Of a stretch of DNA of 64,000 bases, positions 1 to 9,034 are shown piece by piece. Every line of letters starts with the position of its first letter. The stretch's first letter is position 1. Below the pieces are notes generated by a model that did not search any database, had not been told where the DNA came from, and was given only the letters and a program-made list of their open reading frames with translations. The DNA comes from Nocardioides sp. TF02-7 (GTDB lineage Bacteria; Actinomycetota; Actinomycetes; Propionibacteriales; Nocardioidaceae): NCBI RefSeq assembly GCF_022437945.1, contig NZ_CP092535.1, positions 3,906,001 to 3,970,000 on the forward strand, given 5' to 3'. Made by a program: the position numbers and the translations under genes.

Positions 1-36
1 GAGCTCGTCGTTCGCGCTGCCAGCATTCGGGTTCAT
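1..36 (-). CDS. Start of an unidentified backbone gene, cut by the window edge
   Basis: An ATG on the minus strand overlaps the stop of the upstream gene in the ATGA pattern used throughout this backbone. Only the first twelve codons (MNPNAGSANDEL) are present, so the product cannot be named. The overlap with the preceding gene suggests translational coupling in one operon with the ArdC-like gene. Confidence 0.5.
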   Translation of the reverse strand, partial: MNPNAGSANDEL

Positions 37-497
37 GCCTGCGCCTCGACTGGCGCGACCGTCAGCGAGGTCAGACCGAGGAGAATCAGCCCTTGGCGTG
101 TTGCGCTCAGCAGCGCCGGTGGGAGGTTGATTGCGGCATTGCCGTTGGCATCGGCTTCCTGGCGCGCCACGACGTAGGCGAGAGCGACCTGTTCGCCTGG
201 GCGGAAGCCGGCGCCGGCAAGGGCCGGTGTGGCCGTCTCCGGCTCGGGCTCCATGGCGTCCGGAGCACTGCCCTCCGCGGGAGTCTCGATGTCCGAGTAC
301 GTCGTGCCGTCAGCCTCGTGGACTTCGACACGCACCGCAGTGCGTCGCCTCGCAGTGATCTCGTCGAGGACCGAGCGTAGGTCGTCGCGAGTCAGGGGTC
401 GGCCTTCGACGTGCGGCTGACCGTCGACGCTGACCTCGAGCCGGCCCTCCGTGTCGATGTCGAATCGAACGGTGGGGAGGACGATTGGGATCTTCAC
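33..497 (-). CDS. Conserved hypothetical protein downstream of ArdC
   Basis: A 154-residue protein starting at GTG, which overlaps the stop of the ArdC-like gene by four bases (GTGA). The first half is a compact hydrophilic region with beta-like segments (VRFDIDTEGRLEVSVDG), then comes a Pro/Glu/Ala-rich linker around residues 75-95, and then a segment rich in Ala/Leu that ends in VAPVEAQA. There is no signal peptide or catalytic motif that I recognise. Its position and coupling suggest a conjugative-element backbone function, possibly working with the ArdC-like protein, but no function can be assigned. Confidence 0.7.
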   Translation of the reverse strand: MKIPIVLPTVRFDIDTEGRLEVSVDGQPHVEGRPLTRDDLRSVLDEITARRRTAVRVEVHEADGTTYSDIETPAEGSAPDAMEPEPETATPALAGAGFRPGEQVALAYVVARQEADANGNAAINLPPALLSATRQGLILLGLTSLTVAPVEAQA

Positions 498-1571
498 AGC
501 CCGAGCGCCGCCCCGTCGCGTCGTACATGGCGAATGACCGGCTCGGTTCCACGCTGGTCAAGCGCCTTCCGATCGAGGCCGAGCGGATTGCCGTCGCCGA
601 CCTTGGGGGTGTCGAGCTTGTCGAGGATCCCGACCGCGGAGGTCCTCACCCGCTCGGCCGTCGACTGGACGACATCGACCGGCGTCTTGCCGGGGACGCT
701 CGCTGCCCACGTCGACACGTAGGGGACGGTGTACGACGACGTGTCGAGCCCGTGCGCTGCGCCGACCATCAGTGCGATCGATTCCGCTTCGACCTCCGCG
801 ATCCCACGGTGCAGGGTCGCGTCAGCGGCGAGGTCTGTGGAGATGACGTTCTCCTGAGGAGCGTGGAGAAGTACATGTCCGAGCTCGTGGGCCAGAGTTT
901 TCACCTGAGCGGCGTCATCCATGTCGATGCGAACCGAGACCTCGCGGGCGAGGAAGTCGGTCAGCCCATTGGCGCCACCGATCGCGGCGGCGGAGGAGAC
1001 CAGGCGGAGCTCAAATCCGAGAGCCGTGATCTGATCGGCGAGACCGTCCCAGAGACCGGCAGGCGCCTGGCCGTGCAGCAGGTACGGATGGGGCAACTCG
1101 GGAACGGGATCGCCAGCCGTCTGTGAGACGTCCCAGACGTGGGCGGGCTTGAGGCCGACGAGCTTCGACCTCACTGACTCCCCGGAACCTGGCTTCTCGC
1201 CGTGCGAGAGACGACGCCACGACGCTGCGTCCGACGGGTTCGCCGAGGCGAACCTGGCAGTGACCGGCGCGAGAATCCCGTAGCCGTGCTGGCCCTTCAC
1301 GACGTGCCGCCCGAGGGAGAGCCACTGGTGGAACCCGGCGACGTACGTCGGCGTCGGCTCGGGCACGCGTCCCCTCCTTGAAGGCGGAGTAGTGCTGGGC
1401 GTAGATCAGCATCGTGTTGTTGAAGCTGCGGGAGCGGAACTGCGCGGCGAAGGTGAGCGCTCGCTTCCAGTCTTCGCCAGTGACCAGGGCGGCGACGGAC
1501 TCTGTCAGCTGCTGTTGGAGCGCCTCGAGCTTGGCCTCGCGAGTTGCGTGGGCGCCTGCCTGAGTGGTCAT
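494..1571 (-). CDS. ArdC-like antirestriction protein / ImmA-IrrE metallopeptidase (one frameshift)
   Basis: About 358 residues after correction. The N-terminus (residues 1-70, with SFNNTMLIYAQHY) matches the ssDNA-binding ArdC N-terminal domain. The C-terminal half carries the zinc metallopeptidase motif HELGHVLLH with a downstream Glu-rich helix (EVEAESIA), as in ArdC/ImmA-type proteins that protect incoming conjugative DNA from restriction. The two halves lie in different frames: a C4 run on the plus strand at 1371-1374 has one base too many, and removing it joins KEG to RVPEP in frame. A Shine-Dalgarno-like AAGGAGG lies just before a GTG at the break, so independent expression of the C-terminal part is conceivable, but the frameshift pattern elsewhere favours a consensus error. 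It is the last backbone gene before the recombinase module. Confidence 0.8.
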
Positions 1572-1628
1572 GACGACGGCCCAATCTCTAGGAACTCAGG
1601 TTCGATCGGACGTCCATGCGCCCCGATC

Positions 1629-1642
1629 TGCGTTTGCGCAGG
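1629..1642 (+). repeat. Copy 1 of the TGCGTTTGCGCAGG motif
   Basis: The 14-mer TGCGTTTGCGCAGG lies 58 bases upstream of the ArdC-like gene (read on the minus strand) and 109 bases left of the recombinase module. The same 14-mer occurs at 28671-28684 and a 12-base match at 5258-5269, all in the same orientation. It could be a shared promoter or regulatory element of backbone operons, or a junction or attachment sequence. See findings. Confidence 0.5.
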
Positions 1643-1750
1643 TGGCGTCGGTTCAGCTCTCTGGAGGGCGCGCATTGACGAAGCGTCACTCTGAACGACG
1701 GTTTGGCTGTAGTATCGACGCATGATCGCCTCCACTGAAGTCGGTGACTG

Positions 1751-2837
1751 ATGGGTCTGGTGGCGTTGCCGGGCGGCAGCGCTGTTGATCCGGCACTTAT
1801 AGGTGCGCAGGCGGTCCAGGACTTCGAGCAGGAGCTGGTGGACCAGTACGCGCTGGCGATGTCGGCGGCCGGTCTGACTGACCGCCATATCGGCGCGACT
1901 CGGGCGATCGTCATCGAGTTCGCTCGCTCGCTGTCGACTCCGCTGTGGGAGGCCACCTGTGCGGACGCGGACGCGTTCTTGGCCCAGCAACGGCGGATGG
2001 GGCTCAGCGTGTCGACCCGGGCGGGGAAGGCCGGCGCGGTGGCGGGCTTCTACGAGTTCGTGATCACCCGCTACGGGGGCACGATCCGCCGCGCGACTGG
2101 TGCCTTGGTCGAGCAGCCGATCGATGAGTTCAATCGCCAGTCGGGGGGCATCGCTGGGCAAGGTCCGGGTGCCGCCGTCGGATGAGGAGATCGACTCGCT
2201 GTTCACTGCCTGGCGCGGGTCGGTCACACAGGCGCGCAAGTACCTTCCCGCGGCCCGCGACTACTTCGCTGCCTCGTTGTGGCGCCGACTCGGGCTGCGG
2301 ATCAACGAGACCGTCATGCTCGACATCCGCGATTGGCGCCCCGATCTGGGCGAGTTCGGCAAACTCCACGTCCGCCACGGCAAGGGCTCGGGCGGCCGCG
2401 GACCCAAGCCACGGTTGGTGCCTGCGATCAACGGCGCGAACCAGTTGCTCGACTGGTGGCTGGCCGAGGTCCGTCCGCAGTACGGCGAGGACTGGGCCGA
2501 CCCGGACGCGCCGCTGCTGCCATCCGAGCGGTTCGATCGTGATCTGGATCGGTGCGGACGTGTCGGCGCGAACGCGCTGCGCCGCGCCCTGGGAATCCAG
2601 GTCGAGGAGTGGTTGCCGGCGTGGTCGGGTCGGATGACGCCACACGTGCTGCGGCACTACTGCGCCTCGTCGCTGTACGCGGCCGGGATGGATATCAAGG
2701 CGCTCCAAGAACTGCTCGGCCACCAGTGGCTGGCGACGACCTCGGGGTATCTGCATGTCCGCAGTGACCACATCGAACGCGCGTGGAACAGCGCGAGCGA
2801 CCGCATCGAAGTCCGCCTGGGCCTCCGTACCGACTAA
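1751..2837 (+). CDS. Tyrosine recombinase/integrase, first gene of the recombinase module (one frameshift)
   Basis: About 362 residues after correction. Residues 1-130 form an alpha-helical SAM-like core-binding domain. The C-terminal catalytic domain shows the full tyrosine-recombinase set: Arg in LGLRINETVML, Lys in the GKGSGGRGPK loop, HxxR in TPHVLRH, His in LLGHQW, and the nucleophile Tyr in SGYLHV. The reading frame breaks in a G6 run at 2143-2148; removing one G joins the two halves (FNRQS to GASLG). It is followed after about 30 bases by a small HTH gene and then by a zinc-ribbon integrase-like gene on the same strand. The arrangement recalls Tn554-type or recombinase-in-trio elements, with an HTH protein in the middle. 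Confidence 0.85.
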
Positions 2838-2868
2838 CGAGACCGAAGAACCGAAGGAGCTGATCCAG

Positions 2869-3228
2869 ATGCAGTGGAGCCTGCGGCTGCGGGCCGCCGA
2901 ACGAGGGATCTGGAAGTCCGCGCAGTTGCGCAGGATGCTGTCCGATGCCGGGCTCGAGATCTCCGCCGGAAAGATGTCGTCGTGGTGGGCCGGGACCCCG
3001 CCGACGATGCGCCTCGAAGAGCTCGACGTGCTCTGCTTCGTGCTCGAATGCACCCCGAACGACCTGATGACACCCGAGCCGGACAAGGTCGCCGCGCGCC
3101 GTCCCCGCAACACCGACGCCGCCAACAACAACGGCGGAAATGGCGGCGACGATTCGAACGGCAGCGGCGGCGCGCCACCGGCGGTCACACCGCGGCTCGG
3201 CAAGCCCCGCTCGACCCCACCGCTGTAG
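2869..3228 (+). CDS. Small helix-turn-helix protein between two recombinase genes
   Basis: A 119-residue protein. The chosen ATG follows a GAAGGAG ribosome-binding site at normal spacing. Residues 1-65 (including LRRMLSDAGLEISAGKMSSWW and the helix LEELDVLCFVLECTPNDLM) look like an XRE/Cro-type helix-turn-helix domain. The remainder is a low-complexity tail rich in Asn, Gly and Ser, then Pro. It is sandwiched between the recombinase and the zinc-ribbon integrase-like gene, so it probably regulates the module or acts as a directionality or accessory factor; that role is inferred from position only. Confidence 0.75.
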   Translation: MQWSLRLRAAERGIWKSAQLRRMLSDAGLEISAGKMSSWWAGTPPTMRLEELDVLCFVLECTPNDLMTPEPDKVAARRPRNTDAANNNGGNGGDDSNGSGGAPPAVTPRLGKPRSTPPL

Positions 3229-3266
3229 CCCGCACCCCGATCGCCCACCGAAACGACGAGCACCGC

Positions 3267-5061
3267 ATGCCTGCGCCCGGCCCCAACGCGGCGTTGCGGT
3301 TGCCGCCCAAGTGCAACGCGTGCCAGAGCAACCGCGTCGCGTGGACCCGCCCCCGGGTCGACTTCTGCTATCAGTGCCTGCCCGGCGGCCCATTCGCGGC
3401 TCCACCGTGCAACCGCTGCCGCTCCCGCACGGACTACTTCAGTCAGGGGCTGTGCAGTCGGTGCCATCCCCGCAGCTCCGAACACGTCGGATCGTGCAAG
3501 GGCTGTCTGGCCTGGGGTGTCTACCCCCGCTACAACTGGACCTGCTGGTCCTGTCGCTGGTGGCAGAGCCACCACCCGAAGGGCACCTGCGCCTCCTGCG
3601 GCCGCACCAGCCACGTCAGCGACCGGCAAGCCTGTCGGCTGTGCCTTGAGAACGCCCGCCTCGACCAAGAACCCGGCCGAGCACCCGATGTCGCCGCGGC
3701 GAACCAGCACAGCCAGCAGCTGTTCTTCGCCAACATGGTCTTTAAGCGGCGCGCGACACCGGTGCCTGACTACGTCCGCAGAGATCGCCGATGGTCGACG
3801 AAGACCAAGAACCAGCTGCCCTACGAACCCGGCACCAGCTTCGACGACCAAGCGCTCGAACAGCTGACCCTGTTCGACATGGACCCCGACCCCGCGGTGC
3901 TGCGCCAACGCCTCCTGGTCGAGGACAGCGAACTGACCCGTTACTGCGCGGCCATCGTCGCCGACCACGCCCGCCGCTACGGCTGGAGCGTCAGACAGCG
4001 CAATGCCGTGATCCAGTCCCTGCGGCTGCTGCAGATCCTGCGGCCTACTTCCACCGCGAAGGTCCGCGCCAGTGACGTCGTGGCGTTGCGCCGATACGAC
4101 GGCACCATCACCTCCACCCTCGACGTCCTCGCAGAAGCCGGGCTCCTGATCGAGGACGTACCAACCCGGGTCGAGCGGTACTTCAACGCCAAGTTCATCG
4201 AATCCGGAGCCCTCCCGGACACGATGCGGGGGCACCTCCAGTTGTGGCTTCAGATCATGCTCGGCGGATCCCGACAAGCACCACGCCAGGTGCCCCGCGA
4301 ACCCGAGACCGTCGAGATCCACATCCAGGGCCTCGCGCCCGTCGTGCAGGCATGGGTCGAAGCCGGGCGCCAGTCGTTCGCCGAGATCAGCACAGACGAC
4401 ATCCTGGCCGCCCTCACGGCCCTGCCCGCCGGCACCAGCCACCGCCACTTCGCCGAGATCGGACTGAAGTCGCTGTTCAAGATCCTCAAGGGTCGCCGAC
4501 TCGTCTTCACCAACCCGATCAAGGATCTCGACCTCACCCGCATGGCCACGAACCTTCCGCTGCCGCTCGACCCCGCTTTGATCCGCGCCGAGCTCGACTC
4601 GCCCAATTCGGCCCTCGCTCTCGCCGTCGCGCTGGTGGCCTTCCACGGCCTGACCGGCAAGCAGGTCCGTGAGCTGCAGTTGTCCGACATCGTGGACGGC
4701 CGGCTGCACCTCGACGGCCGCGACATCCCGCTCGCCGCACCCGTGAGGACACGGCTGAGCGCCTGGCTCGATCACCGCAACCGCACTTGGCCGGCCACCG
4801 CGAACCCGCACCTGCTCATCAACCGACGCACCGCGCCGCGTCTCGTCCCCGGCGGTCCGTCCTTTCCCTGGAGGGGACAGCCGCGTTCGCCCGCGCGCCC
4901 TGCGAGAGGACCGCATCCTGCACGAGATCCACGCCACCGGCGGCGACGTACGCCGCATCTACGACCTCTTCGGACTCAGCGTCGAAGGCGCCACCCGCTA
5001 CCTCAAGACGATCGAGCACCCCGACCTGAGGAACAAGGACCACCCCGGCAACCGGACATGA
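3267..5061 (+). CDS. Zinc-ribbon protein with degenerate integrase-like C-terminus (one frameshift)
   Basis: About 598 residues after correction, starting at ATG 3267. Residues 15-140 hold a dense series of CxxC pairs (CNACQSN, CYQC, CNRC, CSRC, CKGC, CWSC, CASC, CRLC), consistent with several zinc ribbons. The C-terminal third resembles a tyrosine recombinase fold (FHGLTGKQVRELQLSDI in place of the usual GLR...EL...L) and ends with DLFGLSVEGATRYLKTIEHPD. I cannot find the HxxR motif, so it is probably not catalytically complete. The frame breaks in a G4 run at 4873-4876; dropping one G joins PWR to a tail that reads RVRPRALREDRILHEIHA and ends with TGA at 5059. It probably works with the intact recombinase upstream. 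Confidence 0.75.
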
Positions 5062-5620
5062 CCATGTCGTTGCGTCCCGCGCGGCGTGGGCCGAGAGTCG
5101 TCGCAACATCCTCACGCCACGGATAAGCAACCGTGACGCGCACAAATCGGACACTCTGACGCCACTGACTTTGGTCACGGCCGCAGCGTGGCGGCTCAGC
5201 GTCCCCCTATCCGTCCCCCGGGCCGTCCAACCTCGGGGGACGCAGCAGCCCGCGCCACGTTTGCGCAGGTCAGACAGCGTCCCCCCGAATTTCAAGAAAG
5301 TTCTGAGACCCGGTCACTCGGACGGTGGGTGGGAGTCCCGCAAGCGGATCCGCTGGCGGTCATCGGCCGGCGCCGTTGCGTCCGGGACCGCGGTCACGAG
5401 TTGTACGCCGTTCGGCCCCTCGTGCGATTCGAGCGGTCGAGCGCTAGCGGTGGCCGATAGGCAGAACCCAGCGGAATGCGCTCAGCAGGGGTTTGCGGCA
5501 CCAGCACGTCGCCGAGCAGTGGCACCGTTGAAAGCCCGCTGCTTCGGCGGCCCGACTCCCCAGGGCCGCAGTGAGGTAGAGCGTGACCGGGATGATGATG
5601 CGGCGACTCATGCGGCGACG
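5062..5620. other. Intergenic region between recombinase module and mer cassette
   Basis: No open frame here resembles a known protein and none has a convincing start. The interval contains the CGTTTGCGCAGG motif at 5258-5269 and a sequence at 5162-5178 (CCACTGACTTTGGTCAC) that partly matches 1732-1748 at the left side of the module. It may hold the right end of the recombinase element and a relic of disrupted backbone. Confidence 0.4.
5258..5269 (+). repeat. Copy 2 of the CGTTTGCGCAGG motif, right of the recombinase module
   Basis: CGTTTGCGCAGGT here matches 1631-1643 over 13 bases in direct orientation, so the recombinase module (1751-5061) is flanked by this repeat. That is what an attachment core or target duplication would look like, although no recombination site has been demonstrated. 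Confidence 0.4.
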
Positions 5621-6055
5621 CTACTCCTGGACGGTGGCACCCGCGCGTGATGGTGAGCGCGGATGGGCGATGATGTGGCAGATCGCCTCGTCAGAGCAGT
5701 CGGCCGGGTCCAGCCGACGGCTGAGCCTGATCAAGTGGCCGAGCTCCGCCTCGAGGGTGACCAGCTCGCGTTGCCGCTGCTGCACGTCGAGCAACTTCGC
5801 AGCGAGGAGGTCCTGCACGTGTCCGCACGGAGTGGCGCCTTCGCGGCGCAGGTCGAGGATCGTCGCGATCTCGACCAGGGTGAGACCGGCGGCTTGAGCG
5901 TTGCGGATGAAAGCGAGCGTGGCGAGTGTCGAGTTGTCGTACTCGCGGTAGCCGTTGGGGCCTCGATGCGGCTGCGGCAGCAGTCCCTTGCGCTCGTAAA
6001 AGCGGATGGTGGCGGTCGGGACCCCGACGGCCTCGGCGACTTCTCCGATGCGCAT
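5621..6055 (-). CDS. MerR-family metalloregulator
   Basis: 144 residues, started at the ATG that begins MRIGEVAEAVGVPTATIRFYE, the canonical MerR N-terminal helix-turn-helix; longer open-frame extensions run into the divergent promoter and were rejected. A dimerisation helix follows. Cys residues in ATPCGHV, DCSDEAIC and nearby positions correspond to the metal-binding cysteines of the MerR/CadR/ZntR branch. It is divergent from the thioredoxin-like gene at 6110, with a MerR-type spacer promoter between them, so it most likely activates the mer-like operon in response to a soft metal such as Hg(II). The exact metal cannot be read from sequence. Confidence 0.88.
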   Translation of the reverse strand: MRIGEVAEAVGVPTATIRFYERKGLLPQPHRGPNGYREYDNSTLATLAFIRNAQAAGLTLVEIATILDLRREGATPCGHVQDLLAAKLLDVQQRQRELVTLEAELGHLIRLSRRLDPADCSDEAICHIIAHPRSPSRAGATVQE

Positions 6056-6071
6056 GATCTCACTGTACCGC

Positions 6072-6101
6072 TTGACCTTGTACCGCGGTTCAAGGTTTAG
6101 C
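6072..6101 (+). promoter_or_regulatory. MerR-type operator/promoter for the 6110-8010 operon
   Basis: A -35-like TTGACC (6072-6077) is followed by an inverted repeat CCTTG...CAAGG and a -10-like TTTAGC (6096-6101), giving an overlong 18-19 bp spacer as bound by MerR activators. The ATG at 6110 lies about nine bases past the -10, so the first gene is probably translated from a leaderless mRNA. Confidence 0.6.
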
Positions 6102-6109
6102 GTCGGGGC

Positions 6110-6409
6110 ATGGACATCACGCTGCTCTACTTCGAGGACTGCCCGAACTGGAAAGTCGCGGACGAGCGCCTGGCCCTGATCGCAGCCGAGCGCGGCGACG
6201 TGACGGTGACCCACCGGCTGGTTGAGACCCCGGAGGACGCCGAGCGCGTCGGATTCCTGGGCTCACCCAGCATCCAAATCGACGGCGTCGACCTGTTCGC
6301 CGAGCCCGGCGCACCCATCGGGCTGGCTTGCCGGAGATACCCGGTCCCCGGTGGCCACGAAGGCGCACCGACACTCGACCAGCTCCGCGGGGCGCTCGCC
6401 GATGCGTGA
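6110..6409 (+). CDS. Thioredoxin-fold-like small protein of the mer cassette
   Basis: A 99-residue cytoplasmic protein starting MDITLLYFEDCPNWK. The beta strand followed by DCPNW resembles a thioredoxin-like fold with one N-terminal cysteine, and FLGSPSIQIDG matches the cis-Pro strand of that fold. A further Cys lies in GLACRRY. Similar small proteins accompany MerR genes in actinobacterial mercury loci. It is the first gene after the MerR-type promoter and its stop overlaps the next start. A role in binding or transferring metal to downstream proteins is inferred. Confidence 0.75.
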   Translation: MDITLLYFEDCPNWKVADERLALIAAERGDVTVTHRLVETPEDAERVGFLGSPSIQIDGVDLFAEPGAPIGLACRRYPVPGGHEGAPTLDQLRGALADA

Positions 6410-6660
6410 CCGGATGGGCACTGTCGGACCAGTGGTCGCCGTCGTCGGCGCAGTCGGCATCTGTTGCGGACTGCCGGTGCTGCTGTCGCTGGGGCTGCTA
6501 GGTGCGGTGGCCGGCATGTCCCCTCCAGAGCTGGGCCCTGATCGGTGTCGGCCTCGTGCTCGTCGTCCTCGGATGGGTGACGCGGGTGCGGCGCCGGAGA
6601 TGTCCCGCGTCAGACGTCAACGAGACCACCAACAACCCGCTGAAGGAGAACCACCGATGA
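6402..6660 (+). CDS. MerT/MerF-like mercury transport membrane protein (one frameshift)
   Basis: About 85 residues after correction, starting ATG 6402 and overlapping the previous stop. Two hydrophobic segments are visible (VGPVVAVVGAVGICCGLP and ALIGVGLVLVVLGW); the first contains the ICCGLP pair of adjacent cysteines followed by proline that is typical of small mercury importers. The frame breaks in a C4 run at 6520-6523; removing one C joins SLQSWALIG and restores a stop at 6658-6660 that overlaps the ATG of the next gene. The tail is short, basic then polar. Confidence 0.7.
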
Positions 6661-8010
6661 GCGAAAGTTATGACCTGATCGTCCTTGGCGCCGGGATGGC
6701 CGGTGTGGCCTCTGCGAACAAGTCCGCCAGCCAGGGGTGGCGCGTCGCGATCGTCGACCCGCTGCCCTACGGCGGCACGTGCGCGCTGCGGGGGTGCGAC
6801 CCGAAGAAGATCCTTCGCCGCGGCGCGGAGATCATCGACAGCGCACGTTTGATGGAGGGCAAGGGCATCGACGCGGGCGGCCTGTCGATCAACTGGGGCG
6901 ACCTGATGAAGCACAAGCACGGCTTCACCGACCCGGTGCCGGAGAACATGGAGGCCGGCCTGAGCCGCCACGGCGTCGAGACCCTCCACGGCCCGGCGCG
7001 CTTCACCTCCGAGCGACAGATCGACGTCGACGGCACCCGCTACGACGCCGACCGCTTCCTGATCGCCACCGGCGCCAGGCCCCGCCCCTTGGACTTCCCG
7101 GGGCACGAACACCTGATCGACAGCACCGGCTTCCTCGACTTCGACGACCTGCCGCCACGGATCCTGTTCGTCGGAGGCGGCTTCATCTCTTTCGAGTTCG
7201 CCCACATCGCCGCCCGTGCCGGCGCGTCACCGGTCATCGTGGACCGCGGCGAACGACCCTTGAAGGGATTCGACCCCGACCTCGTCGAGCTGCTGGTCGC
7301 CCGTGGCGCCGAGGTCGGTGTCGACCTGCGACGCTTCACCGAAGTAGTGGCTGTCGAGCCGAACGGCCGCGGCTACATCGTCACTCTGGACCGGGCCGGA
7401 GTCCGCGAGAGCATCGAGACCGACCTCGTCGTCCACGGCGCGGGTCGTGTCGCGGACCTCGCCGGTCTTGCCCTCGACGCCGCCGGGGTGGAATGGGGCG
7501 AGCGTGGCGTGAGCGTCTCGGATCATCTCCAGAGCACCACGAACGCAGCCGTGTGGGCTGCCGGGGACTCCGCGGACACCGCGGGGATGCCGCTGACACC
7601 GGTGGCGGTCATCGAGGCCAAGGTCGCCGCCTCCAACATGATCAAGGGCACCACGGCCGCTCCCAACTACAGCGGCATCCCTGCGGCGGTGTTCACCATC
7701 CCCGAGCTCGCCCGCGTCGGCATGCTCGAAACGGAGGCTCTCGAGCAAGGCATCGACCTGAGCGTCCGTCATAACGACACCAGCGGCTGGTACTCCAACT
7801 ACCGCGTCGGCGAGACCACCGCGGCCGCGAAGGTACTCATCGACCGGTCCACGGACCGGGTCGTGGGCGCCCATCTGCTGGGACCCGAGTACGGGGAGCT
7901 CATCAACATTTTTCGGCCTAGCCATCAAGCTCGGGCTCACCACCCGTCAACTCAAGTCGACCACCGCTGCGTACCCGACCGTGGGGTCCGATCTCGGATC
8001 CATGGTTTGA
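6657..8010 (+). CDS. Mercuric-reductase-like FAD disulfide oxidoreductase (one frameshift)
   Basis: About 450 residues after correction. The N-terminal dinucleotide fold (LIVLGAGMAG) is followed by the redox-active GGTCALRGCDPKK, a second NAD(P)H fold (ILFVGGGFIS) and the FAD motif AVWAAGDSADT, the order found in the glutathione reductase/MerA family. The frame breaks in a T5 run at 7909-7913; removing one T gives the family C-terminus GLAIKLGLTTRQLKSTTAAYP and a stop at 8008. There is no N-terminal metal-binding domain, and the corrected C-terminus lacks the vicinal cysteine pair of classical MerA. Mercuric reductase activity is therefore uncertain despite its place behind MerR and a MerT-like gene. 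Confidence 0.82.
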
Positions 8011-8331
8011 GTGCGTCGTTCCGGCCCGGGGCACCGAAGTAGGGCCTTGTGGTGGCACGCTCCGAGCGACGGTCCGGCTGTGGTCACGTCCGCTTGACGG
8101 CAAGCGGATGTGGTGCACCGTGGCCGCAAGCGAATCGACTCGCGGAGCGTGCCCAGCAGGATCCCCTGCCGGGACGACCTCGCCACAGAAGATCCGAGCG
8201 GACCAGATCGCCACTGGCGGTTCTGCTCTCGGAACGTCCAGGCCGGAGAGCGTACGTGCGGTGCCACTGGGGACAACCACCCTCAACGGTCCCTCCAGCG
8301 AGGTCGCGGACCACTTCGGCGTGGGCGCGGG
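8011..8331. other. Convergent intergenic region
   Basis: This lies between the 3-prime ends of the flavoprotein gene (plus) and the lipoprotein gene (minus). I see no credible gene; it contains the hairpin annotated separately at 8089-8108. Confidence 0.4.
8089..8108. terminator. Perfect 8-bp stem-loop between convergent genes
   Basis: TCCGCTTG and its reverse complement CAAGCGGA are separated by the loop ACGG. There is no T tract, so intrinsic termination is only a possibility, supported by its place between two convergent genes. Confidence 0.4.
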
Positions 8332-8914
8332 TCATGGAAGGGTCAGCTCGATCTCCTGCTCGGGTTCGAGCTCGAGGTCGCCGGGGTCGCCGGTCACGGG
8401 GGCACCGTTGCTGGTCACCCTCACCTCCTCACCGGCGTTCGCCTTGACGCCACCGATCTGGGTCGGCGTCAGGGCGACGCCCCACTGGGTGAACAGCTGG
8501 CCGAGGGTGAACTTCTCCCCCGACGGTGTGGGCTTCGATGTGAATGGTGCCGTCACCTTCGTGGGTGTGGACCGCGGACATGGCGCCGGTATCGGGGTCG
8601 ACGCCGATGTTGGGCGGGACGGGGACCGGCTGATCGTTGATGGTGATGGCCAGCGTGGGGTGGTAGTGCTCGGCGGTGCCCATCGGGCCGAGGTCGAGGC
8701 CGGCGGCGGCGACCCGCGCAGGAACGTCGCCGGGTGCTGGCCATGGCGGGAGCGAGATGTCATCGGGCTCAACGCCGGCGGAGCTCGACGAACTCGATCT
8801 GGTCTCGCTAGTGGCATCGGTGGCCGCCGGGTCCGTGCCGCATCCGGCGGCGATGAGGGTGAGGATTGCTGCGACGGCGGCGGCCGCCAGCTGAGCGGGG
8901 GTGGGTGTCTTCAT
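8332..8914 (-). CDS. Secreted lipoprotein of unknown function with paired His motifs (one frameshift)
   Basis: About 193 residues after correction. The start MKTPTPAQ precedes a hydrophobic stretch and a lipobox-like LIAAGCG, followed by a Ser-rich linker. The mature part shows AEHYHPTLAI, a VPPNIGV segment and HTHEGDGTIHIE, then FTLGQLFTQWGV. This combination recurs in uncharacterised exported actinobacterial proteins, and the His clusters suggest metal binding. The frame breaks in a C5 run at 8517-8521; removing one base joins HTV to GEKFTLGQL. It is the last gene of the copper cassette read from 14.0 kb leftward. Confidence 0.7.
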
Positions 8915-9034
8915 GGAGGTGTTCCCTTTGCTGTGGTGGCGTGCCTCGGTTGGGTCGCCGGCGGCGTGCGGGACGTGGGGCACACGAACAGGGCGGACGC
9001 CACCGCCACGGTGGCGTCCACCTGCGCTGCGGGT

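Noticed and set aside
1366..1380. Programmed ribosomal frameshift in the ArdC-like gene
   Set aside because: The run and the upstream AAGGAGG looked suggestive, but the same single-base run error occurs in dozens of unrelated genes, so recoding is not the simplest explanation.
2130..4958. 942-residue open frame on the minus strand opposite the recombinase module
   Set aside because: It is antisense to genes with clear integrase and zinc-ribbon motifs, has the composition of a GC-rich shadow frame and matches no domain.
5171..5650. 159-residue plus-strand frame in the intergenic region
   Set aside because: No ribosome-binding site or recognisable domain, Arg/Pro-biased composition, and it overlaps the end of the MerR gene on the other strand.
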